In this document: in pieces, positions 12,201 to 24,729 of the stretch
Layout: each line of letters starts with the position of its first letter
How positions within the stretch are numbered: the stretch's first letter is position 1
Assembly (NCBI GenBank): GCA_951230915.1
Contig: OX579636.1
Coordinates: 27,587,567-27,651,566, forward strand
DNA from: Antitrichia curtipendula
Taxonomy: Eukaryota; Streptophyta; Bryopsida; Hypnales; Leucodontaceae
Length of the DNA: 64,000 nt
Direction of reading: 5' to 3'
Notes under the pieces: generated by a model
What the model was told of the DNA's origin: nothing
Seen by the model: only the letters and a program-made list of their open reading frames with translations
Database searches by the model: none
Program-made: the position numbers and the translations under genes

Positions 12201-14270
12201 AATCAAAAGACACTCTGAATTTCCTCCAAATTTACAAGTTGAACTAGATTCAATAGTATAAAAATTATCTCAACAATGAAGAGAATGTCAAACTAGTGCG
12301 TTTTTTTGTCTTATGTCATTTAATACTTAGCCTCAAGATATTATCGACTTCAAAGGTGCGCCTTTGAGAGACAAAAATATTGAATCAACCTCTCATCATC
12401 ATATTGTCACATATTTAATTGGATGTTTTACATAACGAATCTTGGATTCATCCAAAAATCGCAATTTCTTCATGTGGATAGACTATAGTGAATTGCAAAC
12501 TCAAATGTGTGCAATGTGTAGCAGCTACAAGGTTTATGTCTTCTACAGAGTTGTTTTCTTGCTTGACAAGAACTTTGTTATTGATCAATATCATAAGATT
12601 GTTGCTCATGGATATGCATAGCCTTATTAATTGTATGAGTATTCAATAGTTAGAAAAGAGGGTCAAATATAAAATGAGTGAAGTCAATAAGCATTCAGAC
12701 AAAAAAAACTACACAACCTTCAAAAGGATAAAAGAACTTCAAAAGGCTTCAAGGAAACTAAACAATCAATGAAAACATGAAGTACAAATATTAGCATGAA
12801 AATCAGAACGTGGATGCAAAAGAATATTACAAAGAAAAAATGACCAATCTATTAGGACGGTGCTCAATGTTTAAATTGATTTGGTTAAAAGTAATGAGGA
12901 TTTAAACAAAAATTATATTGCCATGCTCTACTAATTAATTAAAAATAAAATTTTATATTTTTCTAGCAAATTTCCAAAATTGAATGCCTTTAATTTGATT
13001 TGATAAAGGTGCATAAAGATTTTTTGAAGAATACCCTATATGGATAATTACTAAACATCATGCCTAACATGTCTTCACTTTACACCAATCTCAAAATTTT
13101 CAAAAGGTCATGTTTTAGAATACATCAAAGTTTTATCTCAAATCATGCAATCACTTAGGGATCAAGCATGATTTGCCAATGATTCTTTATGTTTTTAATT
13201 TTTCATCTAGCTTCTAACAAAGTTGTCTAATTTTCTAATGCAAATAGTCTTAGTTCTTTGCCTCATTTTCTAATGTAGATATTCTTGAGTATTTTTAATG
13301 TCAGTGCTTCCAATGATTGTACTTTTAAATTTTAGTTCAATCTTAGTAATTAGGCACAGTAACAAAAAGCGATGGTTTGAGGGTACCTTCCTTCTTACTA
13401 AGAGCATTGCCACCCATTCCTTCCAAATAGGCTTGGAAAAATGGAGTGGCCCGACTCCTATAGCTCCCAAGTCGCTTCCATCATCCACTCATTCCCGACC
13501 TCTTGAACATGCCAAAACAAGACAATCTCATGCATCAATGACTTGGCAAAATCAAGAGGCAAACAACATGCCAATTGATTAAAAAAATAAAAGAAATGAC
13601 CTACAAATCAACAAGATCTAATATGGCTCAACAAGCATAGCATAGACGGTCTTTCAATATTTAAAGAGATAATTTTGGATCTAGGGAGTTTCCCTGTGAA
13701 TGAGTGGTGGTGCTTTAATGTGCCTTCCTCTCTCTTCCTTGTATGATATCAAATTTGGCACCTCTAAATTGATTGATCTTCACCCTTTTCAATGCTCTAA
13801 TTTGTAGTCAGATGCTTTTTCAACTTGTATGGTAAGCCTATTGTGTTGTAGGATGATAAACCCGTCCCTCAAAGTAGAACTAGCAGGGTGAAAATGCAAG
13901 AATTTACCCCAGAAAAAAACATAAGAATTTTTTATTTTTAAACATAATTTTTTTTCAAATTTTCAATTCATATTTTCAATCATAAAGATCCAAAATTGGT
14001 AGAAGAGGTCTAGATCATATCCTAGACATGGCACAAAATAGGGGGCAAAATTTTACTTTACCCTGGAGAACTTGTGTTTTCACCCATCTAGTCCCACTTT
14101 GTGCGATGGATTTAGTGTCTTGTTATTGTGTCACCGGTGTCACCAATAAGGGCCACTTCACACTATGGCCAACCAAGCCAAGAGTTTGTGGAATTGAGTG
14201 GCCAAACTTTGTTGAGAGTCCAAAGAAACGAGCAATAAGTAGGCAATAAAATATAGGAATTGGAGGCTAC
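9219..14270. other. AT-rich gene-free stretch
   Basis: Nothing with protein-family character, RNA-gene structure or clear terminal repeats was found on either strand. Open frames are short and of low-complexity composition. Confidence 0.5.
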
Positions 14271-14274
14271 AGCC

Positions 14275-14430
14275 GGCCAAAATGTGTGAAGCCTCCAAAG
14301 GCCAAGTCCAAAGTCCAAACCCTTAGCGATGAACTCCCATGGCCTCTCAACTTGGACGGCCAAAGTGTGTGAAGCCTCCAAAGGTCAAGTCCAAAGTCCA
14401 AATCCTTAGCAACAAACTCCCACCTGCCAA
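14275..14430. repeat. Two-copy direct repeat, period about 83 bp
   Basis: Segments starting GGCCAAAATGTGTGAAGCC (14275) and GGCCAAAGTGTGTGAAGCC (14358) are followed by nearly identical sequence containing AAGTCCAAAGTCCAAA and ending in a CTTAGC..ACAAACTCCCA-like tail. No coding sense was recognised. Confidence 0.75.
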
Positions 14431-15280
14431 TCTAACAATTGAGACCTTGTCATAAGTTGACAGCTTCTCAACCATAGTTTAAGTCTCCATTTTTAGTCGA
14501 CCCAAACTTTCTTTGAGATTCCGTTGCCATATAGGCAGTAGTTTATTGCCATGTAGGTAGTTGGAGGCTGGCTGATGGCCTTTGGACTTGTACCTTCTAG
14601 TGTGAAGACTGAGTCAAGAGGCACCAAACTTTTGATTTTTTAAAATTTGATTGGTGGAAACCCTGCCACTACCTCTCCACCTTTGACCATAGTGAGAAGT
14701 GGCCCTAAGTTACTGAGTACATTTGTTGTTGCCCTTCTATTAACTCCAATCATCCTTTCCAGGTGTCACCATCTGACCGACCATCATCAACTGAAGTCTG
14801 TTGCATCTTGGACGGAGGTCTTCCGTTTCTCTTCTGCTTCACATCAATTCAAATTTCAAAACGAACATCCCACCAAAAGTTAGAAGACCGCTACAGTAAC
14901 TAAGATCCTTAAGTTTTGTTGTTATCATAGAGAGAGCAAATCTAGGATATCTTAAAACTTAAAAAAGGGGGACTGGTGGAGCCGCAGTTCCACGAGTTCC
15001 ATCACTTCCATGAACTCCATGTGGAGCTGGATCCGAGATTCAACGAACTTGCTGAACTTTCTTCTGAACTGCCTGATCTTACGAAAGTTAAAGTTAATTC
15101 CAAAAGTTCTGGCAACGAGTTCACTGAACTCATGACTCCGTCGGTGACTCCCGCTAATACATGTCCACAAATGCGGCTAAATTTAGCAAAGTTGTTTCCA
15201 TGAACAATTATTTTGTAGCTGCAAAACAAGTTACTGTAAATATGAAAATTGAGCACATGTAGTAGTGGTAACTCCATTGA

Positions 15281-15851
15281 CCCCTAAAGCCCCAAGGGTG
15301 AATTCTGTCAAAAATCAATCAAAACTAAACTACCACTTCTGCTGCATTCACTCAAGGAAACCAAATTTATGTATTTATTTATTTGGAATTTAACCGCAGG
15401 ATCTTGTACTTAACTTGTCTGAGATCATGTAGTAAAAATTTCATCAAATTTGACCGTACGGATTGGAAGATATTAGCATTCAAAGTTGGACAAATTTTTT
15501 TTTTTTTTTAAGAATGATGCTTAAATTGCCCAAAAAACTAAGATTGTCCATAACTTTCTCATCCCTAGTCCAAATAGAACGAATCAAAGCTTCACGTATA
15601 GATAAAAACATAATATATATTTTTTTTTTTACTTTTTGTAATTATTTTTGACTGCCCGAGATTCTCTATTTTTTGCTTATTGTGCCATAACTTTTTCATC
15701 CGGCATCCGATTGAAACAAAAATTATATATCCACAAAGCTCTCACAAAACTACACAACCTCAAAAAATCTTGAAAAAATTCACTTCAAATTGACAATAAG
15801 AACCTACCCGGACCCAAATTGTCCCTCGAGGGGACAAACAGTACTTTAGGA
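15281..15851. mobile_element. TTAA-flanked piggyBac-like MITE, copy 1
   Basis: The left end reads CCCCTAAAGCCCC after TTGA, a one-base variant of TTAA. The right end reads GTACTTTAGGA followed by TTAA (15852-15855). Just inside the right end is TCCCTCGAGGGGACAAAC, which recurs in copy 2. An internal motif near 15455-15480 (GGATTGGAAGATATTAGCAT) matches motifs in copies 2 and 3. There is no coding content. The left boundary is less certain than the right. Confidence 0.6.
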
Positions 15852-15855
15852 TTAA

Positions 15856-16698
15856 CCCCAAAAGGACTGAAGCCTTTTTCTCCACCAAAACACACTCATA
15901 AACGCCACTTCTATTGCAACAAGCCTAAAAATTTTACCGCATAGATTGCAAGATATTTGCATCCAAAGTAAAGAAAATAGATTTTTTTGCACCTTGCGTG
16001 GCTATATTTTTTGGCTTTGAATCTTCATGACTTAATTTATTTGTACTATCAATTTTGATTTTTCTAAGTTCTTAAGTTGAATACTTGAGTTGAGAATTTA
16101 GAAAAAGAGAATTCAAGAAAGAAACATTTAATTTTTACTCTTTAAAAATTTGTTAAGTAGAAGTAGGTTTAAGATTGCAAGAAATACTTAATTGTCAATG
16201 TCTCTAAGATGAAATTGAAATACAATAATTCCAATGGTGAGATTGTTCTGGAAAGAAAATACAACCCTATCTAACAAATGTTTTTGGAAAATTGTCAAAA
16301 TTGAATAAAAAAATGAATCCCATAAGTTATTTTTTCAAGAAGATGCTTAGATTGCCCCAAACACTAAGATCGTCCATAACTTTCTCATAACTATTCCAAA
16401 TAGAATGAATCAAAGCTTCAAATGTAGACAAAAATATATAGTTTTAGGAAAAAATTAATTAATTATTTTTTTTTGACTTTGTGTGATTTTTTGTGGTGCC
16501 CACCGACCTCCATTTTTGGCTTATTGTGCCATAACTTTTTCTCCCAGGCACTTCTTGAAATCAAAATTATATATCTACAAAGCTCTCGCAAAATTGCACG
16601 TCCTCAATAAAAATTCAAAAAATTTCACTAAAAATTGATGTCATAGGAACCTACTCGGACCCAAATTGTCCTTCGAGGGGACAAACTGTCCTTAGAGG
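15856..16698. mobile_element. TTAA-flanked piggyBac-like MITE, copy 2
   Basis: This 843-bp unit lies between two TTAA tetramers (15852-15855 and 16699-16702). It begins CCCCAAAAGGACTG and ends GTCCTTAGAGG, giving an inverted terminus of the form CCYCWAARGGAC. It abuts copy 1 and shares its right-hand internal sequence TCGAGGGGACAAAC and the internal GATTGCAAGATATTTGCAT motif. Non-coding. Confidence 0.7.
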
Positions 16699-16999
16699 TT
16701 AATAAAGACAATCACGTTTGGAACCACTAATGATCCATATCTTAACCTTTTAACACCTGAGAATTGGCCTAAGATTTTTGATAAAATACACTAAATACAA
16801 TATGTTTGGCAATAAAATATTAAATTGAAAGCTTAAAACTACAACAAATTCCACCAACTTATTACTATTTGTATCCACAATTTTGTGCTTTTGCTCCGCA
16901 TCCCAATAAAGTTGGCAGTAATGAAAAGGATCTAGGGCCTCCACAAGCTATAGGTGAGTAAGTGAGCAAACTAGACATCCATCTATAATTGTCCAATTC

Positions 17000-17310
17000 C
17001 ATTACAAAAGATTTCAGCCCTCGATAAGGCTGTTTAGAAAGCTTTTTCGGCACCCCCGCGGTGCAATTACAGAAAAATAAAAATAAATTTTTTTAATTAA
17101 ATTAAAAATTTTAATTAAATAAAAAATAAAAATAAAAATAAAAATAAAAATTCTCCAGTCTGACGTGGCACTAGTAGTGCCACGTCACATTACCCCCTCA
17201 AAAAATTTAAAAAAATAAAATAAAAATAAAATAAAAAATAAAAAATCCCTAATTGCACCACAGCCCTGCAAAACTCGCGGCCTTTCCAAGGGCTGAAATT
17301 TTTTGTAATG
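17000..17310. mobile_element. 311-bp hairpin MITE with central palindrome
   Basis: The ends read CATTACAAAAGATTTCAGCC on one strand and CATTACAAAAAATTTCAGCC on the other, with further pairing inward (GGTGCAATTA). In the centre, 17161-17187 has perfect 13-bp arms TGACGTGGCACTA around a single G. No convincing target duplication was seen, so the superfamily is open. Confidence 0.78.
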
Positions 17311-20300
17311 ATACCGTTGTGCAAAAACATCAATAAGGTTACCATTCAATCATAGTCAACAAATTAGTTGGACATTGGATCCCATTAAGGATTATGCATA
17401 TGATATTGTATTAGAAAATATTTTTGGCATGTTTAGGCATTAAATGGTTAAGTTAGGCTATTTATTTTATTTTGTTTGTTATGATGAAATCTCTTGAATG
17501 GTGCTTCCCCTGGTCAAGTTCTTGGTAGTTGGTACTATTAGAAAGCTCTTTGAAAAGAGGGGTGCCCAAGCTTTGTTTTGTAGCGTTCCGACTCATGGTA
17601 GAAAAAATATTGAATTTGGAAGTTTTTATCAATTATAAAATTTTAAAATTACTTTAATTTTTATTTTATTATATTGTGGCAACGGCACATGATACACTAA
17701 TAACCTTGAAAGGAAGAAGACTAGATTATGCAAAATTAAATAGGTTAGTGCACATCAGAGACTCCAACCTTTGCATCCAATGCACCACTGACATATAGTA
17801 TTGATGGTTGATCTAGAATACAATCATATTTACAATGGCAATAATAAAAGACACAACACATTGAAATAAATAAATAAATTCTAAGCACTCTCATTGTGTT
17901 GTCTCTAGACTCCGAGTCTAGGAAAATACTTAGAAATTATTATTTAGGGAGATTTGGTCTCAAATATGAAGAGGCCCTAAAATTTTGATGCAATGGTGGC
18001 TTGTTGTTTTTTGTCAATGCCACAAGGTTTTTAAATTGTGAACAATGAAAGAACCAAAACATTATATGTATCCATAGAATGTGTGTAGATATTTTTATTA
18101 ATTTTTAACATTTGTATGGTATAGCCTCTCAAAACTCTTCTATGTATGTATTATGTAATTCAAAAAAATAATTGTAAGTTACACCTCAAAAACTAATTTT
18201 TCTAGCTGAAAAGCGATTTGTCAAAAATGACTTCAAAAATTAAACAAGATAAAAATCTTTAAAATCACCACAATTAGAAATTAAACATTCTAACCCTTAA
18301 TGAAAATATCTTGTCAAAATCACTAGTATTCAATCAATAATTATTTATAAAAAAAATTGAGTTCTTGATTCCAAATTTTATGGATAATTATTGGTTAGTG
18401 CAATAGTCAGTAGATCTAATCATATGGATGCAATTCACAATTTTTAATTTTTAATTTTAAAGTTGCACTTCATAATATATATTCACATTTTTTAAAATTA
18501 AGACAATTTTCTCATCTTTGCTCCCAAAAATTAGATGTGTCTTGGAAAATTCAATTGTCTTATTTAGAATGTTTTGTTTGATATTTTCATTAATAAAATA
18601 AAAATTATCAAGTAAAATTTTGTTCTATTTTTAAATTTGATAGACCAATTTTTATTTATTACAATCACAAGCTTTATATGTCATTTCTTTTGAAAAGGCT
18701 ATATCAAACATGATTATGGTAGAAGCTTGATTTGAAGATGATACCAGTAATTGAAGGTTTCTAAGAGGTAAACAAGAGTATTATAATTATAATATATTTA
18801 GCTCTACTATTTGATCCTACAATCTTACTTTCACCTTGGAAAGAATTCTAAACCAAGTGGACTAATCAATCTATATTCATCAGTTTGTGTAGTACTCCAT
18901 ATTTAAGACAACATATAAAATAATGAAAATACTAAAATATTATTGACTTCATATTATTGTTATTATTATTGTTATTATTATTGTTATTATTATTGTTATT
19001 ATTATTGTTATTATTATTGTTATTATTATTTTTATTGTTATTATTATTATTATTTAGTTTAATATTATAAAATATTAAATTAATCTAAATTTAAAATTTG
19101 CTTATGATTAGAAGATTGAATTGCATTTAGAAATAATGATCAACTATGAAGATATTGAGTTGGTCCTAAATGGATTGAAAAAATAACTTTTCTCTAATAT
19201 GATCCATAATTATCATTAAAAGGCTTTGAAAGTTTAAAAGCATTGCAATATGTATTAGTTAAATTGTCAACAATGTAATGGATGATCAAAATCAAGAAAT
19301 AATGGATACATTAAATATATTATTCTAATTTTTTTAATGATTATTGTCTAGATTGTTGTATATTTATATTTCTACTTGTTAATAGAGACCTCAACAATTC
19401 TTAAACTTTAGTATTAGAAGGAAAATGTACTTCTAATATGTTAAATACTATATTTTACTATTACTAGTCCATCTTTTTGGAACAAAAAAAATCTTGTTTC
19501 AATTTCCATATTTTTGAAAATCCAAAATTTTAAATGTACCAATTTTAAAAGAAAATCAATATGTTGGTACTATTTTAAAATGAAATCAAACAAATTATAT
19601 TCAAGTTTTATAGTACTAAAAGTTTTTTATACATTCATAATTAGCACCTTTGATAATCAAAAGGCATTCATTTAATAATTAAAGCAATCCATAAATATTC
19701 CAATTCACAATACTTCTCAAAATTTCTTTGATTGACATTATAATTTTAAAAGATTAATGTAGCTATGTTTTTTTTAAATAAATTTCTTCTCATGATTATG
19801 ACTTATGATGACTTATGATGATTATCATATAACTTAATTTTCTGTTAGTATTTTTCCTTTGCATCTTTCGTATAGTATTTTGACAGTGATTTGGGAATTA
19901 CAAAAGGGCAAGTCCACATTGCCCATACAAAACCGCCATTGTGATCATCATTTCACTAACTCCAATTTTTATAATCTAATAATCAACAATAACAAATGAG
20001 TTGAGATGTATCGTAACTCAAAATTATACAATAGTTTAAATGCATAATTTTTCATTCTTATTTATAATTAAAAATTAATTAATTTCAAGAGTTCAAAACT
20101 TAAAAAAAAACCCTCTAGACTTAGTCCATGAGAGAAAGAATTAAAAATTTCATTTTCTTATTTTTTTCAAATTGTATCCATATGTTGACATTGGCTTAAC
20201 ATTAAATTTTACTGATTCTTGAAGTTGTTTCTTCAAAGAGTAAAACAAAAGTTATTGTCTTCCATGTCATAGTAGTGAGGACATCACAAATTACACCATT

Positions 20301-20600
20301 ACAAACCACACCATGTATCACATTTATAAAATTTGTTCTAAGTATTTTATTGTCATCATCTCAGATTATTGCCTCACCAAAATTACAATTGCTGTTCTTT
20401 TGTTGCATGGGGGGGTGTCATTTTGTCATTGCAAGTTTCGTTTCAAGGTCGTGAATTTAGCGGTCATTGGATATGCTAATCATAGGATTTTCATGTAAAT
20501 GTAGCCTTTATGTGACTTTTCAACTTGTGGCAACAAACAATTCAAGTAAATGAGAGAGATTACATGATTAAAAAATCCTATAAATCCTATATTTTGTATT
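17311..20600. other. AT-rich gene-free stretch
   Basis: Apart from the microsatellite at 18952-19055, no gene, RNA or bounded repeat was recognised. Confidence 0.5.
18952..19055. repeat. TTATTATTATTG microsatellite
   Basis: A 12-bp unit TTATTATTATTG is repeated about seven times almost perfectly, then decays into TTA triplets. Confidence 0.95.
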
Positions 20601-20602
20601 AC

Positions 20603-21520
20603 CCCCCTAAAGGGTTTTGGCTATGTTTTCACCAAAAACGCTCCAAAACTACCATTTCTAATACAAGTATCAAATTTTGAAAAAAAACATTTTCGCATGC
20701 ATGTACCTACAATAGCTTATAGTATGTTGGTTTAAGAAAATGTGAAAAAAATTTCAAATTTTTTTGCCATATAGATTGCAAGATATTGGCATTTGAAGTG
20801 ACAAAATCATTTTTTGGCCTTGCAAAAAACTGAGCAGATGTACTTTACAAGGTCAGATTTGTATTAAAAATGTCCAAAATAGTGGTGCTTCCTTGGATTC
20901 ATTTTTTAAGGCAAGTTGGTTACATGCTTGAAAACTTTCACATCATTTGAAATTGTACAACATATATAAAAAACATAATAAGTAGAAAGAAGTAGATAAT
21001 GATTCAAGTACTAAATTGTTGAGAATTTAGTTATGGAATTGAAAAATGCTAATTTCAGTGGTTGTAATGCTGTAATAAAAAAATTTCATCCAATGATTAT
21101 ATATTGTTTTCAAAAATGTTGAAAATTGAGTTTAGTAAAGGGCTTCTAAGTTTATTTTAGAGTAAAGAATCCATAACTGCTTGTGAACTAAAACTCATCA
21201 TTTTCATCTCATTAATCAAAATGGAATGATTCAAAGCTTTCCACACATGTATATTAATCTAAAAAATATTTCAAATTTTTGTTTCTAAAAAAGTGATTTT
21301 CTAAAGAATTTTTTGAATTGCCCATGTTGTTTAGATCACTAAAAATTATACATTGTACAATAACTATTTAACCATATAATTAAAAGTTATGAAAATTGTT
21401 GGGCCTTAAAGCTATTCCTTGGGCACATCTTGTGTGGAAATTATAAAAAAACAAATCTATTTGTAGTGAGCTGCCCAAAATTGCTATATTGCCCCAAAAC
21501 ACAAACTGGTCCTTTAGAGG
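20603..21520. mobile_element. TTAA-flanked piggyBac-like MITE, copy 3
   Basis: The left end CCCCCTAAAGGGTTTTGG follows TTAC, a one-base variant of TTAA. The right end GGTCCTTTAGAGG is followed by an exact TTAA (21521-21524). The internal GATTGCAAGATATTGGCAT motif (about 20787-20805) matches copies 1 and 2. Length is 918 bp and it is non-coding. Confidence 0.62.
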
Positions 21521-22170
21521 TTAAGAAGTTTTTTTGGTCACATAGTTGATAAAAATGGGATTTGAATATTTTTTGCTAAAGAGAGTGAGAAAGAGATTTA
21601 ATTCATACTTTTTAAGTAGGATGATATGGATTAAGAGTTTGTTCACTCCAAAAATCTATATGAGTGGCTCTAAAAGTTCATTACTTTGTTAGAAGAGGGA
21701 CTTTGTATACTATTCAATTTGGTAGGGTAGTTAGTTTATTTAGTGAGGTGGACTAGAATATGCATACCTACTATAGACTCAATCCAATTGCGTTCATATA
21801 CACATTGGTCAAATATTTTAGTCCATTATAAGGAATACTCTTTGAATTAATATGAATAGCACCACCTCAACTGTTGTTTACACATACTCACCGATGAGTT
21901 ATTGTGGGATAATGTCATCCTCATATAGTAAAATTAGATTTTTAACCAACATATAAAATGAAGCCAACTTCAGAATGAGGAATTTGGACAAATCACAAGC
22001 AAGGCTACAATCCCGAGCCTATGAAAATAGTTACCTTTCAAGGAATAAAATAAAATGTCATATTGAATCAATATATTATTGCATAAAATATTACCACTCC
22101 TCTTACTCATCCCACAAGATCATATTAGGCAAAATGGAGTTTAGACATACTACTATATAGTGACATGATT

Positions 22171-22365
22171 CATGAGTATGTAGAAACAAAAAGTGAATGA
22201 CTAGGAATGTTGGCCAAGTCCTTTGACTTGTTCACGAGTATGTAGAAACAAAAAGTGAGTGACTAGGAATGTTGGCCAAGTCCTGTGAATTGTTCACGAG
22301 TATGTAGAAACAAAAAGCGAGTGACAAAGAATGGTCGTCAAGTCCTTTACTTGTTCATGAGTATA
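22171..22365. repeat. 62-bp tandem repeat, about three copies
   Basis: Units starting CATGAGTATGTAGAAAC (22171), CACGAGTATGTAGAAAC (22233) and CACGAGTATGTAGAAAC (22295) each continue with AAAAAGTGAGTGACTAGG-like sequence and CAAGTCC. A partial fourth starts at 22356. It lies just upstream of the promoter region of the gene at 24730. Confidence 0.9.
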
Positions 22366-22559
22366 TGTATTAAAATGACGGGCCTTCCAAGAGGTAAATT
22401 TAATTTGCTTGTTGTTTGAGAAGAAGTCACCTTATCTCCCTCTTCCTAAGGTCTCTTGTCCTCTTTTGTAAAATTCCTCCGAACCATCCACCAAACACCT
22501 CCATGGCTCCATTCAAAAACCATTCCAAGTACTTAACCCATCAATCCCCCAAGTATCCT

Positions 22560-24729
22560 TTTCCCACACTTTGGGGAAAAGCAGAGCCACGTCACCAGCC
22601 TCCTTCCCGTCACAAGAACCCCCTCCTGCGCACCTCAGTAATGAACTGAAGAATCTCAGGAGCCCTCTGTGGATGAACCGCTTCTGGCGTAGTCCATCTT
22701 TATCCCCTCTCTATATACAGTATTCCTCCATGAACTTCGCTCGGCGCCCCCGACTGATTTCATCCTCATCCATCCAAAAATCCGGACCACATTCATCCCC
22801 TCCGGTCGTCGTCTCTCTCCTTCCGAATGGCCCCCTCTCCCGCATCCAGCCCGACGTCGGTCGAAATTATTAGAATTCATCGCGCGCTTCCCCCTCCGAC
22901 TATCAAGCCGACGCCATTGCACTATCAACGCATGCAGATCTAGGTTAATTACTTAGTCGCGCTAGCAGCTGCAGTTGTTGCCCTGCCCCTCTCCCAGATC
23001 TAAAAACTTACTCAATCGGCCCCAATCGTCAGTGAAACTCCGATCGATCCAGCTTTGTTTCAGTTCAGCTAGCTAGCTGCGCAATAGCAGTTTTCTAGCT
23101 CGCGAACTTCGGCGGTTTGAAAAAAAAGATTTGAATTTCCTGCATGAGTGACACAGATGGATGGATGGACGACGTGCGGGAATTGGGCGCCTGTCTGTCG
23201 GATTCGGTAGGGTTTGGGGGGCTTGGGGGGGGAAGCACGTCGTCGCTTGGACGCGCGGGGGTGGCGATGGGGCCGTAGTTGGCGTCGACATCGATCAGGT
23301 TGGGCGTGGGGTGTGTGTGTCGAAGTTGCGTGGATTCGGTGGAGCGACGGTTGTGCTTGCTTCCTGGATCTCTTGACCCGGAGTTTTGTGAGTGTGTGGA
23401 TTTGTGGCAATGGCCGGGTTGAGTGGATGTGTAGTGGCGATGGCCTGTGTGGGTTGAATCTAGCTAGATGGGGCGCGAGGTTAGTCGAGACGTAAGGGAC
23501 CTGGATGGTTCCAGCTAGACGATGGTCACATGATCGATAGATTGGTGACAATGCAGATGGACTTGATGAGCTCTAGCTAATGGTGCACTGCTTGGGACAA
23601 GACCTGACTGGGTTGCATGATTTTCGTTTTCGAGCTTCTCGATGTCCGGAGAAGGGGTGGAACTGGGAGCAGCTTCAGATCTGGACGACGTTCATGTAAT
23701 TGCACCATTTGGGAACCTCACTTCCTTACATGTATTGTTTGGCATTCTCATCGAGCATCTCAGTTGGCAGCATTCTGTAGAAACGATTGTTAGGTACACT
23801 AGCATTTTCTCATTGAGCATCTGACTTGGCGTTGTGGCAGCCTTCTGTGGGGTAACATTGTTTGTAGAGCGCCGTTCTTAGACTAGCAATGATCATGGGA
23901 TCTGGCGTTGGCAGTAAATAGGTAGTGTTGTTCAGATTTGTGTTCAGTCGCGGCGAGAGCTCGAGACGTCATAGTGGTTCACTTGTCATTTTCTTGTAGT
24001 GAAAGCACGATGCACGACGACTTCAAGGACAAATCCACGTTGTCGTCGTACCTTTCTGCTGACTTTTTTCTCGTGCAGTTCGTTGAAAGCGGAGAGACTT
24101 TTTGGTTTTCCAGCTAGGCTCTTAAATCCACTTTTACTTTGGCCGAGGAAGGCACGGCATTGGATTGCGTTCAAGGAATGACTTCGGGTGCGAGGCCCAG
24201 AAGCAGTGTTGTGATGGCGGACACCCGAGTTGGCTGAGCACTTCCACACTGGTAGCTAGTGAATTGAATTGCAGCACGTGGTGGAGTATGTCAGGATCCC
24301 TAGTTACTCAAGAATGTCGTCAGTATAAAGTCCTCTAATTGTAAGTCACACGCTTCCACTCATCTGTTTCTAGAGAAATCCTGAATGTACGAAGTTGTTG
24401 CTAGTGTTGAAATGTTACTGCACTTGCAGCATGAATTGTTTACTCCCTCAGCAAGGAAATAATGTATCGCAAATACTATTTACCCTGAGATTCTCTGATG
24501 CTGCACCCATGTAGTTTTTAGTACGCATTGTTGAAAGGGGCTTGAAATGTGGCATGTCGATGTTGGCTCCAGGTCTTGGTCCTGCTTTGTGAGAACAGGC
24601 ATTACGGAAAGGCCAGTAAGAGGTGAACATTTTGAAATGTAGGACGAGAAGTGAACTACATTTGAGACTGAGGTAATATGTGGAGCCGAGAGGGTTATCC
24701 ATCTTTCTGACAAGGTCGACCAGGAGACC
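22560..24729 (+). promoter_or_regulatory. GC-richer promoter and 5' leader region
   Basis: Base composition changes sharply from AT-rich to GC-richer, C/T-tract and CpG-containing sequence near 22560, and this continues to the coding start at 24730. A TATA-like string (CTCTATATACAG, about 22710) and CT-rich tracts downstream are compatible with transcription starting near 22750-22900. Short upstream open frames are present. The leader is probably long and may contain introns, but I could not fix splice sites in it. Transcript evidence would decide. Confidence 0.45.

Noticed and set aside
14970..15270. Overlapping His/Glu/Phe-rich frames on both strands around GAGTTCC repeats
   Set aside because: They result from a short degenerate GAGTTC-type repeat that is open in several frames; no protein family is recognisable.
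23069..23551. A 160-codon minus-strand frame in the GC-rich leader region
   Set aside because: Composition-driven (Pro/His/Arg-rich) with no family character; the region is better explained as leader of the plus-strand gene.
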